Source: Kordiimonas laminariae (GTDB taxonomy: Bacteria; Pseudomonadota; Alphaproteobacteria; Sphingomonadales; Kordiimonadaceae). From it: DNA of 64,000 bases. Where the stretch lies: assembly GCF_023008165.1 (NCBI RefSeq), contig NZ_JAKQZA010000006.1, positions 166,732 to 230,731 of the forward strand, given 5' to 3'. Under the pieces are notes generated by a model, which worked only from the letters and a program-made list of their open reading frames with translations, was not told the origin of the DNA and made no database searches. Position 1 is the first letter of the stretch. Each line of letters opens with the position of its first letter. Shown piece after piece: positions 47,549 through 55,787 of the stretch. Made by a program: the position numbers and the translations under genes.

Positions 47549-48391
47549 ATGCTTCAATCACCATTAGTTTCAGCTGATTGGCTATCAGAGAAGTCGGATG
47601 ACCAGAACATTGTTATCCTTGACGCATCATGGCACATGCCCGCAACTGGCAGGAAAGCAGGCGAAGAATTCAAGCAACAGCATATTCCCGGTGCACGCTT
47701 CTTTGATATTGATGCTGTATGCGATGCATCTGAACCTTTCCCTCACACTGTCCCTACAGTAGATATTTTTGAAAAAGCTGTAAGTGCTCTCGGTATTAAA
47801 AACGAAGATACAGTAGTGGCGTATGACGACAGTGATGTAAAATCATCTGGCCGTGTTTGGTGGCTCTTCCGCCTGATGGGGCACACACAGGTTTATGTGC
47901 TGAATGGCGGTCTGAAAAAATGGGTGGCTGATGGAAAACCAATCTCAACTGACACAAGCAGCTATACTCCATCGTCTTACAAAGCTTCTTTCCAGCCCCT
48001 GCTCTTTCAATCAAAGGAAGAAATGCTCGCGATCTCAAATACAAAATCAGCACAGATTGTGGACGCACGAGGCGCAAGCCGTTTTTACGGCCGTGAAGCA
48101 GAACCACGCCCCGGCCTGCGTGCCGGCCACATCCCGGGTTCCGTAAATTTGCCTTTCACACAGCTTTTCAGAGAAGACGGCACGATAAAATCTAAACAGC
48201 AACTTACAGATATTCTTGCCGATCGCGCTATTGACCTAGGCGCCCCGATTGTCACAAGCTGCGGCTCTGGTGTTACAGCCTGCAATCTGGCTCTTGCGTT
48301 TGCAGAGCTAGGCAAATGGGATACGGCAATTTATGATGGTTCCTGGACCGAATGGGGCAGCCTTCATGATTTTCCGATAGAGACAGAATAA
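47549..48391 (+). CDS. sseA: 3-mercaptopyruvate-type sulfurtransferase
   Basis: A two-domain rhodanese of 280 residues. The N-terminal domain includes LDASWHMPATGRKAGEEF and the C-terminal domain ends in the active-site loop SCGSGVTACNLALAF, typical of mercaptopyruvate sulfurtransferases (CGSGVTA). It moves sulfane sulfur from 3-mercaptopyruvate to thiols. Followed after 11 bases by metC, a common sulfur-metabolism pairing. Confidence 0.92.
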   Translation: MLQSPLVSADWLSEKSDDQNIVILDASWHMPATGRKAGEEFKQQHIPGARFFDIDAVCDASEPFPHTVPTVDIFEKAVSALGIKNEDTVVAYDDSDVKSSGRVWWLFRLMGHTQVYVLNGGLKKWVADGKPISTDTSSYTPSSYKASFQPLLFQSKEEMLAISNTKSAQIVDARGASRFYGREAEPRPGLRAGHIPGSVNLPFTQLFREDGTIKSKQQLTDILADRAIDLGAPIVTSCGSGVTACNLALAFAELGKWDTAIYDGSWTEWGSLHDFPIETE

Positions 48392-48402
48392 CCGAGTAAT
48401 TT

Positions 48403-49587
48403 ATGACAAAAGAAAAAACAGAAACCAAATTAGTAACCTCGGGCCGGAAAAAGGAGTGGACCCATGGCGTGGTAAACCCGCCAATTTACCGCGCATCTAC
48501 CTGTCTTTTTGAAACATATGCTGAAATGCGCGAACGCTGCGCTGATCCTTCTGCTCGCCACCTGTTTTATGCACGCAAAGGCACTCCAACCCAGTGGGCG
48601 CTTGCTGAGGCAATGACAGAGCTTGAAGGCGGCGAAGGCACTATGCTGTATCCAAGTGGCATTGCAGCAGTTACAGGTGCCATTATGGCACTTGTTAAAC
48701 CCGGTGATCATATTCTCATCACTGATAGTGCTTATGATCCAACACGCTCATTTGCGAACGGATACCTGAAACATATTGGTGTTGAAACTACTTATTACGA
48801 TCCGCTTCTGGGTTCGAACATCGAAACACTGTTTAAAGATAACACTACGCTTATCGTTACTGAAACACCGGGATCGCTTACATTTGAGGTACAAGACTTA
48901 CCCGCGATCTGTGAAGCCGCAAAAAAAATTGGCGCTTATGTCATTACTGATAACACATGGGCAACACCTCTGCTTCTTAACCCGCTTGAACTGGGTGCTG
49001 ATATCTCGGTCCATGCCTGCACCAAATATATATGCGGTCATTCAGACGTAATGATGGGCAGTGCCACAGCAAACAAACGCACCTTTAAAAAACTTCAGCA
49101 AACCGCATATCAGATGGGCCAGACAGTATCCCCTGATGATGCTGCTCTAACACTCCGCGGTTTACGTACTCTTGGAGTGCGCATGAAAGAGCATGAAGAA
49201 AATGCGCTGAAGATTGCCAATTGGATTAAAGACCAACCGATGGTCGAAGAAGTGCTGCATCCAGCCTTCGAGAACTGCCCTGGCCATGAGATTTGGGCGC
49301 GCGATTTTACTGGTTCCTGCGGCTTGTTCTCGATCGTGCTCAAAGAAGGCAGTTATGAAGATACAGCTGCCATGGTCGACGAAATGAAATATTTCAAAAT
49401 GGGCTTCAGCTGGGGTGGTTATGAAAGCTTGATCTTGCCAAGCAATCCAGCCACATGCCGTACAGCAACACCGTGGAAAGCAAGCGGCCCGCTCCTGCGT
49501 CTTCATATCGGACTTGAAAATACCGATGACTTGATAGAAGACTTACAGACAGGACTAGAAAGATATAGCAAGCATTTAGGGCGTTGA
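48403..49587 (+). CDS. metC: Cystathionine beta-lyase
   Basis: PLP-dependent gamma-family enzyme of 394 residues. The PLP lysine lies in HACTKYICGHSDVMMGS, with SGIAAVTGAIMAL and ITDNTWATPLLLNPLELGADIS (key part DNTWATPLL) before it. These match cystathionine beta-lyase (MetC), which releases homocysteine from cystathionine, although other gamma-family enzymes are similar. The stop overlaps the modB start by one base. Confidence 0.9.
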   Translation: MTKEKTETKLVTSGRKKEWTHGVVNPPIYRASTCLFETYAEMRERCADPSARHLFYARKGTPTQWALAEAMTELEGGEGTMLYPSGIAAVTGAIMALVKPGDHILITDSAYDPTRSFANGYLKHIGVETTYYDPLLGSNIETLFKDNTTLIVTETPGSLTFEVQDLPAICEAAKKIGAYVITDNTWATPLLLNPLELGADISVHACTKYICGHSDVMMGSATANKRTFKKLQQTAYQMGQTVSPDDAALTLRGLRTLGVRMKEHEENALKIANWIKDQPMVEEVLHPAFENCPGHEIWARDFTGSCGLFSIVLKEGSYEDTAAMVDEMKYFKMGFSWGGYESLILPSNPATCRTATPWKASGPLLRLHIGLENTDDLIEDLQTGLERYSKHLGR

Positions 49588-50270
49588 TGCTCAACCAGAC
49601 CGAAATTGATGCACTACTCTTGAGCTTAAAGGTAGCTTTATGGGCCATAGCCCTTGGGCTGCCTTTAGCTGTTTTTACCGCTTACCGTATGGCCCGTTCA
49701 GACTTTCGCGGAAAATTCCTTCTGGATGGTATGCTTCACATCCCGCTTGTTGTTCCCCCTGTGGTGATTGGCTTCCTTCTGCTAATCGCTTTCTCACATA
49801 ACAGTAGTTTTGGTGCATGGCTGAACAGGGTTGGCTTAAACCCATCCTTTCAGTGGCAAGGAGCAGCAATTGCGAGCGGCATTATGGCTTTTCCGCTTAT
49901 GGTCCGCAGTATTCGGCAAGCCTTTGAGGCTGAACCAAAAGAGTATGGAGAGGTAGCACAAACACTAGGGCTTTCCCCGTACACCATTTTCCGGCGTATC
50001 AGCCTGCCACATGCCCTGCCCGGCATTCTTTCAGGATCGGTTTTAGGGTTTGCACGTGCGATAGGTGAATTTGGCGCGACCATTACCTTTGTTGCAAATA
50101 TTCCAGGCCTTACTCAAACACTGCCGTTGGCGCTCTTTCAGGCGGCACAAACGCCAGGCGGTGAAGAAATTGCAGCACGTTTTGCATTACTATGCCTGAT
50201 ACCAGCTATTGGCAGCCTGATTATTTCAGAATGGTTATCTCGTCGGCATAAGCTGAGGAGCCAGTCATGA
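49587..50270 (+). CDS. modB: Molybdate ABC transporter permease ModB
   Basis: A 227-residue permease with about five membrane helices and the conserved LGLSPYTIFRRISLPHALPGILSG loop (shortened: FRRISLPHALPGILSG), typical of ModB/CysT. The start at 49587 overlaps the metC stop by one base (TGATG); a TTG at 49584 is less likely. Followed by modC with a four-base overlap. No modA is present next to it. Molybdate is inferred from resemblance to ModB; tungstate or sulfate cannot be excluded. Confidence 0.88.
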   Translation: MLNQTEIDALLLSLKVALWAIALGLPLAVFTAYRMARSDFRGKFLLDGMLHIPLVVPPVVIGFLLLIAFSHNSSFGAWLNRVGLNPSFQWQGAAIASGIMAFPLMVRSIRQAFEAEPKEYGEVAQTLGLSPYTIFRRISLPHALPGILSGSVLGFARAIGEFGATITFVANIPGLTQTLPLALFQAAQTPGGEEIAARFALLCLIPAIGSLIISEWLSRRHKLRSQS

Positions 50271-51313
50271 GCCTCTCTGTCGATCTAACATGGCAGTTGG
50301 GGACTACAGAAGGCCATGCCTCATTTGAAGTTCAAAGCGGCATTACTGTTCTTATGGGCAAATCTGGCGCTGGGAAAACATCCCTTGCACGCACGATATG
50401 CGGGCTGGAAAAGGCTAACGGACATATCAAGCTTCAAGGGCGCGATGTATCGAACCTAAGCCCTGAAGAACGTTCTATTGGGCTCGTTATGCAAAAACCT
50501 GCCCTCTTTCCTACTATGTCAGTCGAAGAGAATATTCGGCTATCAGCGCAGTTACAGCCAAAGGATATAGACCAGCTTATCGAACTGGCTGATATCAAGC
50601 ATCTTCTCAAACGCCCTCCCCAGAACCTATCGGGCGGAGAATCCAAACGGGTAGCACTTGTTAGAGCAATCGCGGCAGATCCTAAATTTCTCATTCTAGA
50701 TGAGCCACTTACCGGCCTCGATACATCTCGGCGTAATGCAATGCTCCAGCTGATTAGAGAAATAAACCGGAAGCATCAAATACCTATGCTACTGATAACC
50801 CATCAACTGGAGGAAATGATTGCGGTTGCAGATAATGCCATTCTTATGGATGCTGGTAGAACACTTCTTTCTGGTTCATTAACTGACATACTGAACGCTT
50901 CGGAAACATGTGAAGTTCTCGGTCTTAACAGCACTCTTTCTATTATTACCGCCAGCGCGGCACACCGCGACGATGGATTACTAGCTGCCGAGATTGGCGG
51001 ACAAACCATCTGGGTAAAAGATGAAGGTGAAAAGGAAAACAGCGCTCTCACACTGCGTATTCTTGCCAACGATGTTGCACTGGCTACATCGCCCGCAGAA
51101 AACACCAGTATTCAAAATATCCTTGAAGCCGAAATTATAGAAATAGTTCAAGCACCGAAATCAGTAAATGTGCAATGCCGCATCGAAGGCAGTAGTGAGC
51201 ACATCACCAGCCAAATCACCGAGCGCGCCTATAGGAACTTAACGCTTCGCACAGGCCAAAAAATTTATCTATTAATAAAAGCCGTGGCCATAAAAGACGT
51301 GCACAACAACTAG
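50267..51313 (+). CDS. modC: Molybdate ABC transporter ATP-binding protein ModC
   Basis: A 348-residue ABC ATPase. Walker A is GKSGAGKTS, the signature LSGGESKRVALVRA, Walker B LILDEPLTGLD, and the H-loop ITHQLEEM. The C-terminal region (from about 275) contains a TOBE/Mop-like domain (NILEAEIIEIVQAPKSVNV), the mark of ModC-type proteins that bind the anion. Overlaps modB by four bases. Its stop overlaps the stop of the opposing barrel gene by two bases. Confidence 0.93.
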   Translation: MSLSVDLTWQLGTTEGHASFEVQSGITVLMGKSGAGKTSLARTICGLEKANGHIKLQGRDVSNLSPEERSIGLVMQKPALFPTMSVEENIRLSAQLQPKDIDQLIELADIKHLLKRPPQNLSGGESKRVALVRAIAADPKFLILDEPLTGLDTSRRNAMLQLIREINRKHQIPMLLITHQLEEMIAVADNAILMDAGRTLLSGSLTDILNASETCEVLGLNSTLSIITASAAHRDDGLLAAEIGGQTIWVKDEGEKENSALTLRILANDVALATSPAENTSIQNILEAEIIEIVQAPKSVNVQCRIEGSSEHITSQITERAYRNLTLRTGQKIYLLIKAVAIKDVHNN

Positions 51314-52563
51314 AAACGTCGGCGGAAGCTGAACTGAAGTAGTTTATTCTTTTGTTCAGTATCAACACCAAGCCCTACCCGATTATCACGGTCGCTGTTC
51401 ACTTGAAGATATTCAGCGAGCAACTGGTTCTTCGCATCAATTCTCCAGGAAAAAGCCACTGTGTAGGCATCGCCATTCTCAAAGTTATTATCGACCTGAA
51501 TAAATGAATTATCGTCATTGTCGAACCAGTCATAACGTGCTGAAAGCCTGAATGGCCCAATGGTTTTGCTGAGAAGTGCAAAAGCCGCCTTAAAATCTAC
51601 ATCCACATAACGCCGATCGCCCTCAGCAATCACGCCCATTTCCGTTGAGCCACGCATATATTGGCTGATAAACTTGATATCAGAAGGTAGGTTGGCTTCA
51701 GCATATACATTTAAGAAGCGGGTATCCCACGCATATTGTTCACCGTTAAAGGCTTCAGGGTTACCCCGGTTATCATAATAAAAGGCACCAAGCTGTAAAT
51801 TGCGGCCATATGAATAATCCAGCGCAGCATAGAAACCCGGTTTGTTATCAAGCTCTCGGATCGGGTTTACATAAGCTGCCTGCCTTAGGAACGAGTCCTC
51901 GGTCCCGATAGAAGGAATGGGGGCTAGCGGTACCGTGGAAAAGGCTCCCACTTTTGCATCGTGTAACGCCCATCCACGAAAAGCTAAAAGAGAGCCTGCA
52001 GGGTCGTTAAATCCGAAAATTGCCCCGGAAAGTGAGACTTTATGATTTTCCGTTTTATATGTAGCGCGTGCCTCAAGCCCAAGTGCTCGGATCTCTTCCC
52101 CTACCCAGGCATTAATCGCTGAAGGCGTGATCGTATAGGGCGTTGTCCAAGCCGTTGAGATATTCTCCCGCGAGATATGAGGGAAAAATAGTCCTGCTTT
52201 ATATTCAAAAGACCAGGCAGAAGAAGGTACCGGTTTATAGGTGACAAATGCTTCAACCAAATCGACCGGCTTATCCTGCTCGCTATCAAACTTGAGATGC
52301 GCAAAAGCCTTCCATCCCCACGCAATATCAGCCTTCGCGAGTACTGATATCTCAGAAAGCCTTAGCTGAGTATTCGCGCTCCCGTCCTCAGAAGCACCGT
52401 AGCGGGTTTTCCCCAGTCCGCCGTTAAAGAAGTCTTCTTCACCAGCAAAAGCATGGGTTAGGCGAAAATCAGCCAAGCCCGAGATATCAAGAAAACTGTC
52501 TTGTGCGGCCACAGGAAAAGAAAACAAAGTACCTATGGTCAATAAACTCAATACACGCACCAT
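51310..52563 (-). CDS. Outer-membrane beta-barrel (porin-like) protein
   Basis: A 417-residue exported protein with a signal peptide (about 1-20, FPVAAQ). Mature sequence alternates short amphipathic strands (LRLSEISVLAKADIAW, AWSFEYKAGLFFPH, YAALDYSYGRNLQLGAFYY) and ends in LLQFSFRRRF with a C-terminal Phe, so it belongs to the outer membrane. Porin class or substrate cannot be told. It is the last gene of the cupredoxin-EAL operon, 8 bases after the EAL gene, which suggests a joint role. Confidence 0.85.
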   Translation of the reverse strand: MVRVLSLLTIGTLFSFPVAAQDSFLDISGLADFRLTHAFAGEEDFFNGGLGKTRYGASEDGSANTQLRLSEISVLAKADIAWGWKAFAHLKFDSEQDKPVDLVEAFVTYKPVPSSAWSFEYKAGLFFPHISRENISTAWTTPYTITPSAINAWVGEEIRALGLEARATYKTENHKVSLSGAIFGFNDPAGSLLAFRGWALHDAKVGAFSTVPLAPIPSIGTEDSFLRQAAYVNPIRELDNKPGFYAALDYSYGRNLQLGAFYYDNRGNPEAFNGEQYAWDTRFLNVYAEANLPSDIKFISQYMRGSTEMGVIAEGDRRYVDVDFKAAFALLSKTIGPFRLSARYDWFDNDDNSFIQVDNNFENGDAYTVAFSWRIDAKNQLLAEYLQVNSDRDNRVGLGVDTEQKNKLLQFSFRRRF

Positions 52564-52571
52564 AATATACC

Positions 52572-54902
52572 TTACTTAAATTTATATTCGTTCAGGAAAC
52601 TCTCTAAATCACGCGCAGGAAGCGGTCTGCTAATGAAATATCCCTGCAGTGTATCACAGCCATATTCACTTAACATATCAACAGATTGTTGATCTTCCAC
52701 GCCTTCAGCTGTCACTTTAAGGCCAAGGTTATGTCCAAGCTCAATTGTTGAACGAACGAGGATTCTATCTTCCTCATTTTCCGCCAGCTTCAATACAAAA
52801 GATTTATCAATCTTAATCTCGCTCACTGGCAGCTTTTTCAAATAGCTTAAAGAACTATAACCAGTACCATAATCATCAATCGACAGCGTAAGCCCCATTG
52901 CGCTCAGCATGTTCAGAACTTCAAGAGCACGAGACATATCATGCATCACTGCACTTTCTGTTACCTCGAGCTTCAAGTTTTCTGGTGGAACTTTATATTC
53001 CCTAAGCAGCAGCAAAATTTGCCCCGGAAGGTTCAGGTTCATCAAATCACTGGTAGACAGATTCACAGCTATAGAAATATTGTGGCCCATTGCATGCCAT
53101 TTCGCACACTGTGAAATAGCCTCCCGCAAACCCCATTCGCTTACATGCCTTACATCACCCGTACGTTCAGCAAACGGGATGAAATCGTCCGGTGGTACAA
53201 ATCCACGTGTTTTACTGTTCCAGCGCACAAGTGCTTCAACGGAGGTAATTTTACCTTCAGCGAGATCAAGTTTTGGCTGATACGCGAAAGATACTTCGCC
53301 AGTATTAAGTGCCTCTCGCAGATCACTCATAAGGGATAGGTTTTGCGCGTAAGACGTGCCTGTATCCTGCACATACCAAGCATATCCTTTTGGCGATACC
53401 CGGCCTTGATCGAGCGCTGAGTTAGCGTGCTGCATAAGGTGCATAGCATCTTTGCCGTCATCAGGGAATTTTGCTAAACCCATTTTGATGCTGGCATCCA
53501 CCGCCACATCAGCAATTTCAAACGGCGTCATAAAGGAATTAATAGCTAACGAGGCAACAACCTCAGCTCCTGCTGCATCCTCCAGAATAAACGCGAAAGA
53601 TTCTGTGCTAAGACGCGCTACTTTGGCGTTGGACACCTGTTGTAAGCGCTCGCCAATACCCGATAATAGATCATTTACATGATCATGATTCAGCACTGTT
53701 CTTAGTTCAAGCAGTTGTTGCACCTCAGCAATAACCAACGCAAATTGCTTCTTTTTTTCTACTGTTTCAATCAGATCTTTTTCAAAGTTATTCCGGTTTG
53801 GAAGTCCCGTCTCAGGATCATGAAAAGCTTGAAAACGGATGCGGTCCTGCCTCTCACGTACAGCTTCCACCATGTGGTTGAAACTCTTGGTAAGATCTGA
53901 GATTTCATCGTCTTTTGTTGGAGCAGCAACTTCGTGAAATTCGCCCTGAGCAATACGGTTGGTAGCACTCGCCAATTCACGAAGTGGTTTGGTAACACCG
54001 CGCGAGATCACCATACTTCCACCAAAAAGGAAAACGAGACCAATCGCCAGAATACCAAGAAGCGTTATCGCAAAATCAGCATAACTGCGTATTTCTTTAT
54101 CAATCGAATAATAAAGCAGTGTGGAAACTTCATTGCCCTGTGTGGCTGAACCCTGAAGCTCCATCAACCAGAACATATAATCGTCACCAAGATATGGTGC
54201 CCGGAAAACGGCTCCCATAGAATTCAAAATACCGGTATCTAAAAACTGCGCCAGTGCACCTTCATCAGAAGAAGAGGCTGCAAGCTTGTAGCGGTCATTT
54301 TCCTTGTATAGAAACGCGATTTCAAGACCTTCAACTGATAGTTCTTTAATCTCTAGCGCTTCAACTTCATCAAGCTCGATACCGAGCGCAATCCAGGCCT
54401 GAAGGTCAGGCGCATAAACAGGCGCTAATACGACCTCGTAAAGACGCCCCTCGGCTTCCATAATAGATGATGCGGTGGAAGCTGCCTCAGCAAGTTCTTT
54501 CAATTCCGCACTCAGGAAAGAGGCCTCCGTGAGCCTTTTCCCCTGCCGGCCAGCATATGTTACAATTTCACCATCAATGTCATACACCATTGAAAAATCA
54601 GCATCTACGCGGTTTCCAAAATTGGAAAGTGCTGATTTAACAGTTGGAATATCTTCACTAAGGATTGCTTCCTTGAAGCCAAAATCCTGAGATACCACCT
54701 GCACAAGGTCGGTAAGCTTCTCTACTCGCTCATCAACAATAGATTCAAAAACTCGCGCAGCAGAACTTAACTGGTCCTGCACCTGATCACCGACATTTTC
54801 ATCCAAAGAAGAATAAAAGGCGACAATAATGATACTTTGAACCGCTAAAAACAGCGCAAGATAAACAATCGTTAATCTGGTCTGAAATTTAAACGATGGC
54901 AT
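52572..54902 (-). CDS. Membrane sensor with HAMP, degenerate GGDEF and EAL domains
   Basis: A 776-residue signalling protein. One N-terminal membrane helix (about 8-30), a periplasmic sensor domain to about 275, a second helix near 280-300, a HAMP domain and a GGDEF-like domain (about 350-505). In the latter the signature place reads STESF rather than GG[DE]EF, so cyclase activity is unlikely. The C-terminal EAL domain has SVEALVRW, LEVTESAVM, SIDDYGTGYSSLSYL, KIDKSF, VTAEGVED and QGYFISRPLP, as in active phosphodiesterases. It would lower cyclic di-GMP in response to a periplasmic signal. TAATG overlap with the upstream cupredoxin-like gene. Confidence 0.93.
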   Translation of the reverse strand: MPSFKFQTRLTIVYLALFLAVQSIIIVAFYSSLDENVGDQVQDQLSSAARVFESIVDERVEKLTDLVQVVSQDFGFKEAILSEDIPTVKSALSNFGNRVDADFSMVYDIDGEIVTYAGRQGKRLTEASFLSAELKELAEAASTASSIMEAEGRLYEVVLAPVYAPDLQAWIALGIELDEVEALEIKELSVEGLEIAFLYKENDRYKLAASSSDEGALAQFLDTGILNSMGAVFRAPYLGDDYMFWLMELQGSATQGNEVSTLLYYSIDKEIRSYADFAITLLGILAIGLVFLFGGSMVISRGVTKPLRELASATNRIAQGEFHEVAAPTKDDEISDLTKSFNHMVEAVRERQDRIRFQAFHDPETGLPNRNNFEKDLIETVEKKKQFALVIAEVQQLLELRTVLNHDHVNDLLSGIGERLQQVSNAKVARLSTESFAFILEDAAGAEVVASLAINSFMTPFEIADVAVDASIKMGLAKFPDDGKDAMHLMQHANSALDQGRVSPKGYAWYVQDTGTSYAQNLSLMSDLREALNTGEVSFAYQPKLDLAEGKITSVEALVRWNSKTRGFVPPDDFIPFAERTGDVRHVSEWGLREAISQCAKWHAMGHNISIAVNLSTSDLMNLNLPGQILLLLREYKVPPENLKLEVTESAVMHDMSRALEVLNMLSAMGLTLSIDDYGTGYSSLSYLKKLPVSEIKIDKSFVLKLAENEEDRILVRSTIELGHNLGLKVTAEGVEDQQSVDMLSEYGCDTLQGYFISRPLPARDLESFLNEYKFK

Positions 54903-55552
54903 TAGTTATATTCTTCTTCCGATGGTGGATTTTGTTTTTTACGAACCGAACGCAACGCTAATTCAACAGCCTCAGAAGTGTCTCCTTCAATCGCTACCAT
55001 CCTGGTAAAGACTGATTTTCGATCTTTTAAATCTGGGTGCCAGACTTCCATTTTATACTGACCTGCTGGCAGTCCCTCAAAGCTCACCGTACCATTTGCT
55101 TTGGTTTTTTGGTAGATCGGTGCTTCTGTCACATAAACAAAAGCCAGCATATTATCGTGGATATTACAGCCCAAAGCCACAACCCCCGGGTTATCGAACA
55201 AAATTTCTTTGGACTCGTCTTTACCGTATAGCTTCAGTTGAAAGCGCTTTGTTTTAGAAAAACTGTATACATGATGGCGGAATTCATCCAGGTTCGGAAA
55301 TGAAACCTTGGTACCAGTTTGTACGGGAAGTACGAAAGGCGCGAATAACGTATTCCGTTGCTGCATTTCAGCGGCTTCAGGAGCTGCGAATTTAAAATCA
55401 GTTTCAAACTGAGGCGTTAAAGCAACCACCGCATGTTCAACAGATCTATTTTTCGCATCTTTCACGGTTAGTGCAATACTATCCGCATTCGCAACAGTTC
55501 CCGCCGAAAGAACGAGAAAAGCGCCCGTTGTAAAAGCTCTAAACAAATTCAT
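54902..55552 (-). CDS. Cupredoxin-like periplasmic protein
   Basis: A 216-residue exported protein with a signal peptide from the Met at 55552 (ATG behind GGGAGTTGGGG); the frame from 55576 adds eight residues. A beta-sandwich with plastocyanin-like copper ligands is suggested by FPNLDEFRHHVYSFS (His) and GCNIHDNM (Cys, His, Met at C-x2-H-x2-M spacing). A carboxypeptidase-regulatory-like fold with EGLPAGQYKMEVWHPDL follows. Relatives are annotated methylamine utilisation proteins, but no methylamine dehydrogenase genes are here. Overlaps the EAL-sensor gene, which suggests they work together. Confidence 0.85.
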   Translation of the reverse strand: MNLFRAFTTGAFLVLSAGTVANADSIALTVKDAKNRSVEHAVVALTPQFETDFKFAAPEAAEMQQRNTLFAPFVLPVQTGTKVSFPNLDEFRHHVYSFSKTKRFQLKLYGKDESKEILFDNPGVVALGCNIHDNMLAFVYVTEAPIYQKTKANGTVSFEGLPAGQYKMEVWHPDLKDRKSVFTRMVAIEGDTSEAVELALRSVRKKQNPPSEEEYN

Positions 55553-55708
55553 CGCCCCAACTCCCAATCCACACAATGTGTTGCTACGTTAGTGGATTTT
55601 TCGGCAAAAATCCCAATCAATATTTAGTTATTCCTATGTGAATAATATTACCGAAGAGTAAAGATCAAAAAATCAAGCATAACAATCAGCTAGCGAAATC
55701 CCGTAGAA

Positions 55709-55738
55709 CTTCCGTTGAATTGCGGAAGCCCTTTTTTT
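55709..55738 (+). terminator. Orphan plus-strand intrinsic terminator
   Basis: CTTCCG and CGGAAG form a stem (AA/... flanks) followed by CCC and seven T residues. No plus-strand gene ends here; the nearest upstream one ends at 51313. It may end a small RNA or act on the leader of the peptidase gene that starts at 55788. Confidence 0.55.
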
Positions 55739-55787
55739 ATGTGTAAGCTTTCCTCTTGAGTCCAACACATTTATCAGGGGGATAAAG

